Below, in pieces: positions 46,513-58,219 of a DNA stretch of 64,000 nt; within the stretch, counting starts at the first letter, position 1, and every line of letters begins with the position of its first letter. The stretch comes from Monoplex corrugatus (lineage: Eukaryota; Mollusca; Gastropoda; Littorinimorpha; Ranellidae), in the NCBI GenBank assembly GCA_030674185.1, contig CM060307.1:33073696-33137695 (forward strand), given 5' to 3'. The position numbers were made by a program, and so were the translations under genes. Under the pieces are notes generated by a model. It was given only the letters and a program-made list of their open reading frames with translations. It ran no database searches and was not told the DNA's origin.

Positions 46513-47112
46513 CTTAGAAGTTTGATTCAGTGAATTGTTTGTAATGTTTCACTTTATTTAGAAAGATTTTAAAAGAAATCCGCGGCAGGTATAGCCTGCA
46601 TAAGCAAAGAATAGAAAGTATGATCTCCAGTTTGATGTTTTATCGTCAACAGATTTTTTTTAAGCGACCTGGAACTAGTAGAAGTAAAATTGTGTGAAGC
46701 GACTGCTTTCCAAAGGTGTTAATATTGCTAGTATTTAATGAATATGATGGAATTTTGTTTTTAATACATCGAAATCATAATATTTGTGCTAGTGCTCAGC
46801 CAGAAATTCAAACTGGTCGGCGAGTGCATGTCATCTATTGGATCAGATTCAACAGTTTTTATCATCGCAAAGAAACAGCAAATAACGGTTTTGCACAGTC
46901 ACAAACGCTGCGCACGCATGCACGCAGGTACGCACACATTATCAGAACACTATATAGCATCAGGCAAACACAGACATATAGCTCCACAAAGGCCGATGAG
47001 CCTTTCTAATGGCAAAATATAAAAATACTTTACTCTCAAAAGTAATAGCTGGCACAAATTAAAGAAAACACTTGAGAAAAAATTTAGGATTTTATTTCTA
47101 TTTTGTTTTCAA

Positions 47113-47415
47113 GGCAATGATGATTTTTTTGTGGATGAAATTGACCATCACTGCCACCAAAACTTCATCAGCAGATACTCACTAATAGACTTAAAACTAC
47201 TTCTACAGTTAAAACTGTTGAGAACTGAGTGTGATAAGTCGCAGGATGAGAACATGGCTTTTGTTTAAAAAATTAGTAACACTGATTAATCATCACCTCA
47301 GGAGCTAAATCTGAAGACAAAAATTGAGACAGTTTTAAAAGAAGCAGAGAGATTTTCAGAAGATAGACCAGACATTAAAAATTTCTTTGTCTGTGGGTAT
47401 GGGAAGATGCATGTT
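47113..47415 (+). pseudogene. possible decayed coding segment, unknown product
   Basis: After an acceptor-like TTTTGTTTTCAAG, one frame stays open for 51 codons (NDDFFVDEIDHHCHQNFISR, then SLIDLKLLLQLKLL) to a stop at 47266. After a second stop the same frame continues with TKIETVLKEAERFSEDRPDI and FFVCGYGKMHV. The composition looks protein-like rather than random, with an H-x-C and ordered heptads, but two stops interrupt it. The family was not recognised. It may be an exon or gene remnant downstream of the promoter-like sequence at 46.3 kb. Confidence 0.3.
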
Positions 47416-47626
47416 ACTGCCAAATAACTGATGAAAATAACTTATTGATAAACATTAGGAATGAGCATAGAAATGGCTGTAAGTCATATACTGCATTGCC
47501 AGGCATGTATCTTCTGCTGTTAGGCATTTCAGTTTCATTATGTTATTGAGAAGGATGTCTTTCTGTGCTAGTATGATACAACATCATCTATGGATCACAT
47601 TGTTTCAGACTAAATCAGTACATGCA

Positions 47627-47960
47627 TACAAAATCTTAAAATCTCGTATATTAGCAACATTTGCCTGTGAAGAGTGAAGCTGTAGCTTTTATTTGATTCA
47701 CATGCAAAATTTCAGGAGATTCCATCAAGACATAATGTGAGTTATGTCTGTTTTAAGTTGGCCCGACACATGGGCCCTCACATTATTTGGGTGCAAATGC
47801 ATACAAAATATCTTATATCTTGAATATAACTAAGCTTGAAAATAATTTACTGGTAGCTTTCTGTCTGTTTGATTCACATGCAAAATTTCAAGGAAATCCA
47901 TCAAAAAATAAGTGAAATATGTGTGTTTTAATTTGGTCTGGTACGTGAACCGTGCTTTTT
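47627..47960. repeat. two diverged tandem units of about 170 bp
   Basis: TTTGATTCACATGCAAAATTTC with a downstream TCCATCAA(G/A)A block and a (G/A)TGTGAG(T)TATGT-like block occurs twice, around 47690 and 47870. Each copy is preceded by an ACTGGTAGCTTT- or GAAGCTGTAGCTTTT-like stretch. Confidence 0.6.
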
Positions 47961-49460
47961 CCATCGTTCAAATGAGATATTTTGCCATTTTTGGAGCCAT
48001 ATAACTCGTGACTTTGTCACTTTACGCTGCCCCAAAAAACTTAAGTTTCATACAATAACATTGTTTCTGAGAAAAAGTGAACTCTAGCCAATTCTGTCTT
48101 CTTATTTTTGTGTAATGGGGGTGCAAAAATGGCTTGTCATGCAATTTTCGAGCATTGACAAAATGGTATATTTATGAAGTTTGCAGCACTGCTGCGTAAA
48201 TGTATGAACAGATCTGCTTGTATGCTTGCTTTTTTATGTAGTTTATGTTGTTAAGAATTAAAATCAGGAATGACATTCTCTGTCTGAGGACTTCTGGAAA
48301 ATTCAGGTTCCTGCAAACTTGCTATATTTCACAATTGGCGAAAACGTACATAAACTGCCGTTTTCAAAGTGTTATCTCTGGACCTAATACAGCTAGAGAC
48401 TTACTTTTTTTTTGCATTGTGCTTATTTTTTCTTGTACTTTTCAGAAATATGTGTTAATAACCTTTTCAGAAGTTTAATTTTTGGCTGCTGGTACCTACT
48501 ACAAGATGGGCTGTTTAGTGTTAATGTATGTTACTGTATTTTGATTACCATGTACTAAAAGTTGGTAGTTGTGAAAACTGTCATTTATGTATTAGACCAT
48601 TTTGGGTTTAGTTTTCTTTTGATTGATTGGGACGGGATACTTAGCTCTGTGTTTGTGTGTGTGTGTCTAAGTTGTCTAAGTTGATTGGGATACTTCATTC
48701 TGTGTGTGTGTTAGTGTGTGTGCGCGTGCGCTCTCACGTGCAAGTATGAATGCATGTGTGCAAGCATGCACACAAGTACGAAGAACATGTGTGAGTTATT
48801 TTTCTCGGGGGGGGGGGGGGGGGGGGGGGGGGGATAGGTGATGTTTGTATAATTTGTTTGTGTTTACACACTGTGTATAGCTTTTGAAATCTCGAGTGAA
48901 TCATTTAAATAGATGTATCATTTCATTTCAAGTTTGTCTGTCATTGGTGAATTGTTTCATATGATATGATTTTGTATACAGTTGGAATGCAATATGTCAG
49001 TTGATGGTGATTGATTTACATGTCATGCATGTGTTGATAGCGGTTGATTTACATGGCATGCATGTATATATATACATATATATTTGTAAGTACAACAAAG
49101 GCAGCATCTGAAAAAAGTGCGGATATAATGGATTGTGTGTGCATTGTGATTATCGACCAGTCTTTGTGTGACCAGTCTTTGTGTGAGATCCATTTCAGAG
49201 TTGTTTAAAGAAGCCTGGGATTGGATGCATAACAGTCTGCTAAGTATCTAGCTGCCAGGTAGATGTCTAACTGAAAGCTCAAATTCACTCTAAATGAAAG
49301 CTGAAATTCACTTTTTTGTACAAAGTTCAGTTACCTAAGGTGCATAAGCTTGATTTTCACTAGTTTTTTGCTTGTTTAGCCCAGCAACTTTAGGGTTGTC
49401 AGAGCAGTGCTAAATCCTTCAGTTGGAAGGTAACCAGAATTAACCCTTCAATTTGACAAC
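47961..49460. other. intergenic, no gene recognised
   Basis: AT-rich sequence with GT tracts around 48650-48730, the poly-G run, and short direct repeats (GGTGATTGATTTACATG/GGTTGATTTACATGGCATG near 49005-49060). No reading frame shows family resemblance. Confidence 0.45.
48807..48833. repeat. poly-G run of 27
   Basis: An uninterrupted G homopolymer follows TTTTCTC. Confidence 0.95.
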
Positions 49461-49467
49461 ACCCTCC

Positions 49468-49857
49468 CATGGGGGATGCCGGGGACTCTTTCAGTATAAA
49501 TAATATCCCCACCTTAAAAATTCTGTACTAGAAATTTCCTCTTTTTTATCACTTTCTTTGTTTCTGTCTTATGCCTTTGCCTTCTGTCATTTCTTCCTAC
49601 CATTTTCTGCCATGCTGGTTTATTTACCTGTATGTGTTCAGTAAAATTTAATGTACTTTCTCTTGGGATTGATAGTTGGGTACATGTATTAAGTGCATTT
49701 TTGGCTCTAGGGAAATGAGATATACAGAAGCAATTTTTAGGTAACTTAGGCCTGTTTTTAAATATGTTTTGGTGTCCTCTGTTATGTGTCAATTTGTATT
49801 CAGGCATGTTTTTTAATCGCCTGTGTAATGAATTGGATGGAGTGGTCAACAGCAGGC
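49468..49857 (+). repeat. dispersed repeat family R1, copy 4 (3' truncated)
   Basis: It matches the other three copies from GGGGGATGCCGGGGACTCTT to GAGTGGTCAACAGCAGGCG, where similarity stops abruptly. AT-rich sequence follows. Confidence 0.8.
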
Positions 49858-50144
49858 GGATTCATAATTATTAATAATATTAATCCTGATACATCATACA
49901 TTCGTAAATCAATACATCAGTTACTTATGATAAGTTATAGTAATCAGAATTTTATTTACCTAGTGCAAATAGCATTTTACACAACAAAACACTAATAAAA
50001 GTTTAATGAACAGTTAACAACAGATAACGACTGCACAAGAAATGATAATAAGTATGAGGAACCACCAGTCACATAAAATAAGAGATCAAATAAAACATAT
50101 GTATAGTTCTTCACAACAAATTCATGCGCACAAGTACATATATG

Positions 50145-50178
50145 CACGCACACACATACACACACACGCACGCATGCA

Positions 50179-50260
<82 letters not shown>
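50145..50260. repeat. (CA)n microsatellite
   Basis: Imperfect CA and CACG units are followed by about 80 bases of pure CA. Confidence 0.95.
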
Positions 50261-50262
<2 letters not shown>

Positions 50263-50395
50263 TCTAGTTATTACAAGTCAGGACTTTTCAGTCTTTGCAG
50301 ATTTAAGATGAGCTAACTTACCATGTCACAAAAGCAATCAAGATGCCATTTTGTGATTTCTTATAAAGTTGCAATGCCTTCCCACTCCACACACA

Positions 50396-50431
<36 letters not shown>

Positions 50432-50769
50432 ATTTGTGTATCTAACACATGAACTTGCCTATGATATAAGCTGACCAATGACTTTGATTTTTCTAGTAGC
50501 CTAATTATTGGTTCAAATTTTATTTTTGATGTTTCTCCACGTTCTTTAAAATTTCCAAAATCCACTACGTTTTCCACCTTTTCTCCCACTGTCCCTAATG
50601 TTTTTTTATCAGGTAACCATGTTTTTGCAGGAATGTTTGGAAGAAAATCATATATTCTGTTTGTGTTATATCCACTGAACATGAACTTTATAGCTTGTTG
50701 CTAACAGGTCTAGTTGCAAACTTCTTAGCTTTCAGCTATATTCAGGATGTGCAACCAGTGAGGAACTGG

Positions 50770-50945
50770 AGCTTTCAATCAGCTAGCTATTTTTCAGCTT
50801 TGTTTGGTTGCAGCTTGCTAGCTTTCAGCTAGGTTTATTTGCAGCTTGCTAGCTTTGAGTTTGGTTTGTTTGCAGCTTGCTAGCTTTCAGCTAGGTTTAT
50901 TCACAGCTTGCTAGCTTTCAGCTAGGCTTATTTGTGGGGTTTATC
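50770..50945. repeat. short minisatellite of about 33 bp, about 5 copies
   Basis: CAGCTTGCTAGCTTTCAGCT followed by AGGTTTATTTG is repeated with small changes. Each unit contains a small palindrome around GCTAGC. Confidence 0.85.
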
Positions 50946-52380
50946 TCCCCCCCCCCCCCCAACTTAGTCCAGCTGTTGTGCACCATGGTCCAGGTGTATT
51001 GATTTGATGTAAATACATTTCTATTGTCTTGCTGTATATATTTTGTCATTTCTCTGTAAACTTCTGCAGCATCCTTTCGCCAGTCCCTCACTACTTGACC
51101 ATGGTATTTTGTTAAATCATGTTCTTGGTTAAAAAAAAAAAAAAGAAAGAAAACAAAGAAAAGAAAATAATGTTTAGATGAAGGGGCTTTTTATCCCCAA
51201 ATATGTGATTAGGTACTAATGCTGCAAAGTGGCTTACCATCTGTATGAGTGTTTATTGACAATTTGATCATATTTTTATATTTTTCTTTTGTTTGATTTT
51301 TATGTGTTTCCAAAACATCATAGACATAGAGATATTTTGAAGCACTGCGTCTGTTTCTGTAAACAGAACTTAGACCATTTTTCAGTCAAATTTATGCGTT
51401 CATGGTTGCCAACTGGAAGACAATTGTGGCCTGTTTGTGATAAAAGTGCATCTGGCACTAAGATGAGAAATCAAGTTATTGTGGATACTTTTTATGTACA
51501 GACACACTTAATGTGTACATGTCTGAATCATTCTCCCTTTGTTTCAAAATGTAATTGAAGATCAGATAAAAACTGATGATGGATGGTGATGGAATGTGTA
51601 CACTGTAAAGAAACAATTTAGAATTCCCTAAAACACTGCTGGTGTATATTTGCGTGTATGCGTGCATAAATAATAAGCATGTTTGCGTTGTGAGTTTGTA
51701 TTGAGGGAGATATGCTTGTAAAGATCAGTTCTGTACAGACAAATTTTAAGATGAGGTGTATTAAGTGTATGTACATACAGTTCCATGCATTTTCTTCCTA
51801 GGGAAAGCTCACCTGTTTACTTTGTCCAGTGGTATACATGTATGCATGGGATAAAAACAAAAGTCAGTATACATGTAATGAAAAGTAGAAGAAGAAGGAT
51901 GGTGCGTAATTTTACATCTGACAGTGGCACAGTTGCATCAGTTAGATTGTGTATTTAAATACTTGAGTCATTGCAGTATTTATTTGTACATATTAGTTTT
52001 ATTACTTTGTTGTTTTGTGATTGTTTATGTTATCATTATTTCATTAAATCTGCTCGATATCTTGAACGAAATTTTGTTGTCATTGAGTTTGCTTTATTGC
52101 TATGAGTGGGATGTTGAAGACCAGTGTGAAGTCAGAATAGGACCAGGCGCCTTGCCCTTGATCTATATCAGTGTATGGGATAAGTCTTTTGAAAGCACGA
52201 AATATTGAGTCAAATAGGTGTTTGTCTCCTCACTTCTTCCAAGTCTCTACTTTCCCTCCCTTGCCTGATCCTGCCTGTGCCATTTGCACGTTCAATCTGA
52301 CAAACTCTCTCGCATTCTCTCATCTGATCCTATCCTGACTTCATACTGGTCTGCAAAACTCCACTCAAATGTCACAAGGT
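50946..52380. other. intergenic, no gene recognised
   Basis: AT-rich sequence containing a C run (50947-50961) and an A-rich stretch (51130-51175). No reading frame has recognisable features. Confidence 0.45.
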
Positions 52381-52387
52381 GAATACA

Positions 52388-52562
52388 TTTGATTGTGGAG
52401 TTAAAGCAGTCCCTCTGCCTATTTTGTGAGACTGACACTTGAAACGTTTGATTGTGGAGTTAAAGCGGTCCCTCTGCCTGTCTTGTGAGACCAACACTTG
52501 AAACGTTTAATTGTGGAATTAAAGCGGTCCCTCTGCCTATTTTGTGAGACCAACACTTGAAA
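52388..52562. repeat. 58-59-bp tandem repeat, three copies
   Basis: TTGATTGTGGAGTTAAAGC, CCCTCTGCCTATTTTGTGAG and ACACTTGAAACGTT recur three times with one to three differences per unit. Confidence 0.95.
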
Positions 52563-52594
52563 AAGAAAAAACCAACCAAACAACCTCCTCACCC

Positions 52595-52766
52595 TATCCA
52601 CTTGCATCCTGCATCATCATCAGTGATAGCAGAAGAAAAACTTAACCCTTCGACTCCCTCACCCTATCCACCAGTTTCCTGCCGGAAGCTGGTGGATAGA
52701 GTGAGGCAGTCGGAAGGGTTAAGTTTTTGCAGCTGGTGGATAGGGTGCGGGAGCCAAACGGTTATA
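52595..52766. mobile_element. TTAA nested palindromic MITE, copy 4 (reverse orientation)
   Basis: The inner hairpin with both TTAA ends lies at 52642-52722 (TTAACCCTTCGACTCCCTC and its inverse around TTTCCTGCCGGAAGC). On the right, GTGCGGGAGCCAAACGGTTA is the decayed outer terminus. On the left, CACCCTATCCACTTGCATCC is the other outer arm. The order of unique segments is the reverse of copies 1-3. Confidence 0.75.
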
Positions 52767-53815
52767 AAATTTGGCACAACCTGCCTCCTACTGTACCAGT
52801 CCGACACCACACTTCGTCTTCTGCTTCGTCGTCTCCTCCACTGCCCCCGCCCTCGACCTTGCTGCTGCAGAATTCGTCTCCTCCTCTGCCATCTTTGCCT
52901 TCGCCTTCTGTCCTGATGGTGCCGCCTACACTTTCTGTCCTGATGGTGCCGCCTTCACCTTCTGTCCCGCTGGTGCCGCCTTCACCTTCTGTCCCGCCGG
53001 TGCCGCCTTCACATTCTGTCCCGCTGGTGCCGCCTTCATCTTCTGTCCTGCTGGTGCCGCCTTCATCTTCTGTCCTGTGGGTGCCGCCTTCGTCTTCTGT
53101 CCCGTCGATGCTGCCTTCATCCTCTGTCCCGCTGGTGTCGCCTTCATCTTCTGTCCCGTTGGTGTCGCCTTCATCTCCACCTCAGCCACCGCCATGTGAC
53201 TCTGACAAACTGAAAATATGCCTTTTTAACGCTCAGTCAACATGCAAAGATGGCAAAGCGGATGTCATTGCTGACTTCATCGCAGATGAGCATGTTGACA
53301 TTGCTTTTATCACCGAAACATGGCTTAACCACCTTAGTCATGAACCTATACATGCGAGTCTCACTCCAAGTGGTTACAGGCTTGCTTCTTTCCATTGCTC
53401 ATCCCAAGGTGGCGGTATCGCCATCCTCTACAACAACTCACTCCATTCCCGCCTATCTTTCTCGCAGTCTCTGCCTTTTTCTCATCCTTCTTTCGAGCAC
53501 ATTGAAGTATCCTTCCAATCCACCCTCACCCCACCACCTAGCTCTGCCAACAAGCTCACCACATCCACGTTTCTCTCTGACTTTGACCAACTACTTGACT
53601 ACTACTGCCTCTTACCTGGAAATCTCATCATTCTAGGTGACATCAATGTCCACTATGACAACACTCACCGTTATGACACAAGACATATCAACTCGCTGTC
53701 CAATCACAATATGACTCAACACATTTCTGAACCAACCCATCAAAAAGGTCACACTCTTCTCTTAACTGGATCATTTCTCGTGATCATCACAATTCAGCTA
53801 CTGACAACTGCTTAG
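52727..53815 (+). pseudogene. L2-like LINE leader and endonuclease fragment
   Basis: The open frame of 362 codons contains about ten repeats of a VPPSxSVPL-type 9-residue unit (52905-53180). An endonuclease then follows: KICLFNAQST, DIAFITETWL, GGGIAILYNN and LIILGDINVHYDN. The domain's final part (the region ending ALPSDHSAILC) is in another frame near 53820-53870. The open frame starts upstream inside the neighbouring palindrome, so the true start is uncertain. Confidence 0.75.
52905..53180. repeat. 27-bp minisatellite within the LINE leader
   Basis: GCCGCCTTCATCTTCTGTCC followed by CGCTGGT, and variants, run in frame and encode a proline/serine/valine repeat. Confidence 0.85.
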
Positions 53816-54523
53816 TTCTTTCTACCCGTCTAACTTCAGCCCTTCCATCTGACCACTCTGCAATTCTGTGTTCTCTTGACATTTCTCCTCCTTCCCGTAC
53901 CTCGCACACAGTGACTCGACTCAATCTCAAATCTATCGACCTCTCCACTTTTTCATCTGATGCCTCCCGTCTCCTTTCTGAAAAGTCACATAACCTTGCC
54001 ATAACCTTGCCGATGAATTCTATACTACTCTCCACCATCTTCTGGACACTCATGCTCCAGCCACAACCCGTCTTTTACCTGACCGCCCCCCTGCCCCCTG
54101 GCTCACTCATGGGATTGCCTGTGCAAAATGTGCCCGCCGCAGAGCAGAGCGCCACTGATGCAAATCCAAACTCACTGTACATAGGCAACTTTTCCAAGCC
54201 TCTAAAACAAAAGTATCCACCTTCATTGCATCTGCAAAAAGAAGCTTTTTACAAACCAAAATCCTGAATGCCTCCTCTCCAAAAGAACTCTTTACAACCA
54301 TGAATCATCTCCTTGGCACACGAAAAGACTTACCTCTCCCATCAAAACACACAAATGAAGAACTCCCATCTGTATTCTCTAAGTATTTCACCACCAAAAT
54401 ACAAACTCTTCGTGACAGGCTTGACAGGACACCCTGTCAACCATGCCCACCTGACCCTTCCTTCTCTGGCTTACTACTTTTACCCCAGTCTCACAAGAAG
54501 AAATTCTCAACACAATCAGATCT

Positions 54524-56017
54524 ATGTCGTTCAAAACCTGCGAACTGGATCCTCTTCCAGGTTCTCTCTTTTCCGACTGTCTCCCTACTCTCCTCCCATT
54601 CATCACTGACATCATCAACACTTCTCTCCAAACTGGAACTGTCCCATATTCTTTCAAGTCTGCTATTGTTCACCCTCTCCTCAAGAAATACAACTTAGAC
54701 CCAAATGAACTGAAAAATTACCGGCCTATCTCTAATCTCTCTTTCTTGTCAAAACTCCTTGAAAAAGTTGTCCTCAACCAGCTGAACTCTCACCTGTCTG
54801 CCAACAGTCTCCTCAATCCTTTCCAGTCAGCCTTCCGCCAGTGCCATAGCACTGAAACTGCCCTACTACACATTCTCAACAATCTCCTCCTTGCAACTGA
54901 TACTGGCAAAGTCTCTCTCCTCACACTCCTTGATCTGTCTGCAGCCTTTGATACCATTGATCATGGTATTCTCCTTTCTAGACTCCATCATACTTTTGGC
55001 ATCTCTGACACTGCTCTCTCCTGGTTCACTTCATATCTATCAAACAGAAAACAAACTGTTCTCATCAATGGCACTTACTCTCAACCTGCATACCTGACCT
55101 GTGGTGTTCCACAAGGATCTGTCCTTGGCCCTGTTCTTTTTACTTTTTACACCTCCCCCCTGTCCACCATCATCAACTTGAACTCTATAAAACACCACGT
55201 CTATGCTGATGACACCCAACTTCAAGACAGTGACTCACCTGACAATATACAGCGCCTCTTGACTCGCACCATTGAGTGTTACTCGGACATTAAGAACTGG
55301 ATGACATACAATAAACTTCAGCTGAACGACGACAAGACAGAAGCTATTCTCAACTGCCTCCTCTTTCTCCCATTATGTAACACATCAGTCCCAATTTCTG
55401 ATTCAGCTAAAAACCTTGGTGTCTGCCTTGACTCTAGCCTCTCCATGAACAACTTTGTTTCTCAAACTGCCAGATCTTGCTACTATCACCTCCATCGTAT
55501 AAGCCTGATCAGGAAGTATCTCTCTGTCAAAACAACTGCAAAACTCGTTCTCTCCTTCATAATGTCTCGCATTGACTATTACAATTCACTCCTGTCTGGT
55601 CTTCCTGCCTCCACCATTCGCATCCTACAGCGCATTCAAAACAATGCTGCACACCTTGTACTCAAAAAGAAAAAAGCTGACCACATATCTCCTCTCCTGG
55701 CACAACTTCACTGGCTCCCTGTATCAAAGCGCATACAGTACAAACTAGACACCATGTGCTACAAAAGCCTCAATAACGCAGCCCCCGATTACCTGTCAAG
55801 CCTACTTGAGATCTATGTTCCCTCACGTACCCTCCGCTCTGCCTCCGATCCTCTGACTTTTCGCTTTCCACGCACTAAGCTCAATACCTATGGTCCACGA
55901 GCCTTCTCTGTTTCTGGTCCACTCTCCTGGAACAAACTTCCTCTTTCAGTCCGTCAGCAACCTACTTTTGTCTCCTTCAAGTCCGCTCTCAAAACTCACC
56001 TTTTCTCCTCTGCATAA
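54524..56017 (+). CDS. L2-like LINE reverse transcriptase open frame (497 codons)
   Basis: The RT blocks appear in order: FITDIINTSLQTGTVP, LKNYRPISNLSFLSKLLEKV, PFQSAFRQCHSTETALL, LLDLSAAFDTIDHGILL, CGVPQGSVLGPVLF and the catalytic YADDTQL at about residues 228-234. A conserved tail with HWLPVSKRIQYKL and FRFPRTKLNTYGPRAFSV follows. The frame is intact to the element's natural stop, but the upstream domains are in other frames. The RT could only be made by internal initiation, which makes function unlikely. Confidence 0.8.
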   Translation: MSFKTCELDPLPGSLFSDCLPTLLPFITDIINTSLQTGTVPYSFKSAIVHPLLKKYNLDPNELKNYRPISNLSFLSKLLEKVVLNQLNSHLSANSLLNPFQSAFRQCHSTETALLHILNNLLLATDTGKVSLLTLLDLSAAFDTIDHGILLSRLHHTFGISDTALSWFTSYLSNRKQTVLINGTYSQPAYLTCGVPQGSVLGPVLFTFYTSPLSTIINLNSIKHHVYADDTQLQDSDSPDNIQRLLTRTIECYSDIKNWMTYNKLQLNDDKTEAILNCLLFLPLCNTSVPISDSAKNLGVCLDSSLSMNNFVSQTARSCYYHLHRISLIRKYLSVKTTAKLVLSFIMSRIDYYNSLLSGLPASTIRILQRIQNNAAHLVLKKKKADHISPLLAQLHWLPVSKRIQYKLDTMCYKSLNNAAPDYLSSLLEIYVPSRTLRSASDPLTFRFPRTKLNTYGPRAFSVSGPLSWNKLPLSVRQQPTFVSFKSALKTHLFSSA

Positions 56018-56254
56018 AATCCTAACCTCACTCAACCCCCTCTGCAGCCTGTCTCCACTCGGAGGGGAATCACATTGTAATATATGATTGAATATAATAT
56101 GCTCTCTATAATTTTCCATTGCTTTTATTCTTTCTCCCCATTTATAGCCATGCGTGTGTGTGTGCGTGCGTGCGTGTGTGTCTGTTTCAGCGCATAGATT
56201 TGATTTTATCAAGATTTTGCGCTATATAAATATTGTAATTATTATTATTATTAT

Positions 56255-57605
56255 GAAATTGTACTGTGCTGTGGGCAGACATACAGGCAACAACAGGAAC
56301 AATAAGGCATTCAATCAAAGAGAAAATGTACTTCGGGTTGAAATGTTTCTTATCACGCTGAGCACTTAGCACATTTCTCAGCAGGGAGTCGTCCTCTGAG
56401 AGCACTATTACAAAAGACAGCGGCTTTAGTTCTTTCTAAAGGCAAAGTGGGCCCAAGCCAACAAGACACGCCTTACACTGAATTAGAACAAAGGAACTTA
56501 GACATAAGAATAGCCAAGAACATAGCATGGCGTCAGCACGTGGATGTAGTATCAATACAAGTTCAACACATACGATACAACACACTACCAATGCAAGTTC
56601 AGTACGGTACATGTCTTGTACCAATGTATAAATACACTGGTTTACTGTTGACCGTTATTGCCTAGACAAGGCAAATTGGGGAAAAAATTGCGCTAGTTAA
56701 AAAATTAAAAAACAACAACAATAAAAACAAATAAGAGTGACATTTTCATCCTCTCACATTTGCTTGACAACATGTTGATCAGAAAATGCATTTGACAGGA
56801 CACGTGCCTGTACATGTAGAGATCAGTGGTTAGAAGCAGAGGCTAGACTGCTAAGCGCATTATCAAGGCAAGGACGGGTACATATCTGAACAGGAAACGT
56901 GTACTGGAAGTTCCTTCAAGATGTAAACAAAGGCTCGATTTTGATAATGACTATGAAGACAAAATTAAGTACAGCATGTCAACAATTCTGAGAAGCCAAT
57001 CCCAGTATATGGATACACATATCTCAAATATGTTTCCCCTCTTTCAGTTATAACATGGGGGAATCATCCAAATCATATGTCCTCTCGAAGGAGGCAAAGA
57101 CAAAATTAGCACTGTATAGGCTGAAAACCTATATGGAAGAACAAAAACATCTCCATGACCTATTCAAGATCAGGTTATTAGGCGCAGGAGCGTATTCCAT
57201 CCGATGGAGTGCACACTCCAAAAGAACAGCATTCGAGTGACATCAACCAGTTTGGACCAATATCATTAGTTCAGGTCCAGCTAACTCTCAAATGGATAGA
57301 CCTACAAAACGCCCTCTCGAGCAGCTTTCATGTACCCCCCATCTCCTCCCATAGATTGCAAAGAGTTCAAGGCCGAAACACTTGCTTAAGGGACTTTCTC
57401 CTCTGAGGACCTTCTTCTGTCCAGCTGTCCCCAGAGTTTCTTGCTACACCTTCCCATATACATGCGAGACAATGCCTGGATTTGGAAAGATGAATCCCAA
57501 CTAAGGAAAAGCGATTTTATCACAAGATATTAAACATTAGATATACTTACCATATCACCAATGAACAAAGCATCATTGAGCCGTTACGAAGATATGCTGA
57601 TTTCA
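56255..57605. other. intergenic, unassigned
   Basis: No gene was recognised. An ATG frame of 61 codons at 57055-57240 (MGESSKSYVLSKEAKTKLAL...) follows an acceptor-like CTCTTTCAG at 57047, but no resemblance could be named. The GGCCCAAGCCAACAAGACACG region may be repeat-derived. Confidence 0.35.
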
Positions 57606-57619
57606 TTTCATCATCATCA

Positions 57620-58165
57620 TCAGGTGCCCTGCCGCATGGCGTTGGCAATTATGGACTTCCATCTGTCTCTATCTTTAGTTGCCTCAAGCATCTCTTCCAC
57701 CCTTCTTGTCTTCAGCCATTCTGCAAGTCCGTCTAGTATCTTCTCCCTGGATCTACCCGATGCTCTCCTTCCCTCCAGCTTTCCCATTGTGACAAGGTGT
57801 TCCAATTCCTCTTTCCTCATAAAATGGCCTATGAATGTTGCTTGTCTCTTCCTAATCTTCCTTATGAATGATCTACTTGTGTCTGCCTTCATCCTTCTTA
57901 GAAACCACATCTCAGCTGCCTCAATCTTGTTCTGGCTTTGCTTGTTGACTGTCCACGCCTCACAACCGTACAACAGTATTGGTTCTATATAACGTTCGAG
58001 AACTCTCTTCCTGATGTTAATTGATAGGCATTTGTTGGTGAGAAAACTTTTCATCTTCTTGAATGTTGTTTTGGCTTGGCCAATTCTGCTGGCTATTTCT
58101 GATGTGCATCTGCCGTCTGGTGAAATGATCGTTCCCAGGTATTTAAAATTATCAACCTGTCTCAA
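57620..58165 (-). pseudogene. RTE polyprotein C-terminal domain
   Basis: The frame reads VDNFKYLGTIISPDGRCTSE, RYIEPILLYGCEAWTVNKQS, EMWFLRRM and then SFIRKIRKRQATFIGHFMRK. Relative to the copy at 2.0 kb it lacks about 16 codons after FLRRM. Confidence 0.85.
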
Positions 58166-58219
58166 GGTTGTGCCGTTTGCTGTTCTTTTGCATGAGGGGA
58201 TTTCATGTTTTTTAACTGA

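Larger units (their letters stand above)
52767..56254 (+). mobile_element. L2-like LINE, broken
   Basis: The element has a proline-rich leader, an endonuclease, a reverse transcriptase and a 3' end GCGCTATATAA with an (ATT)n tail at 56219-56254, which is typical of L2/CR1-group LINEs. The polyprotein is broken by frameshifts between 53760 and 54530. It starts immediately beside a TTAA palindromic element. Confidence 0.85.

Noticed and set aside
57055..57240. 61-codon frame MGESSKSYVLSKEAK as a gene
   Set aside because: It has an acceptor-like site upstream but no recognisable family, no second exon and no conserved motif.
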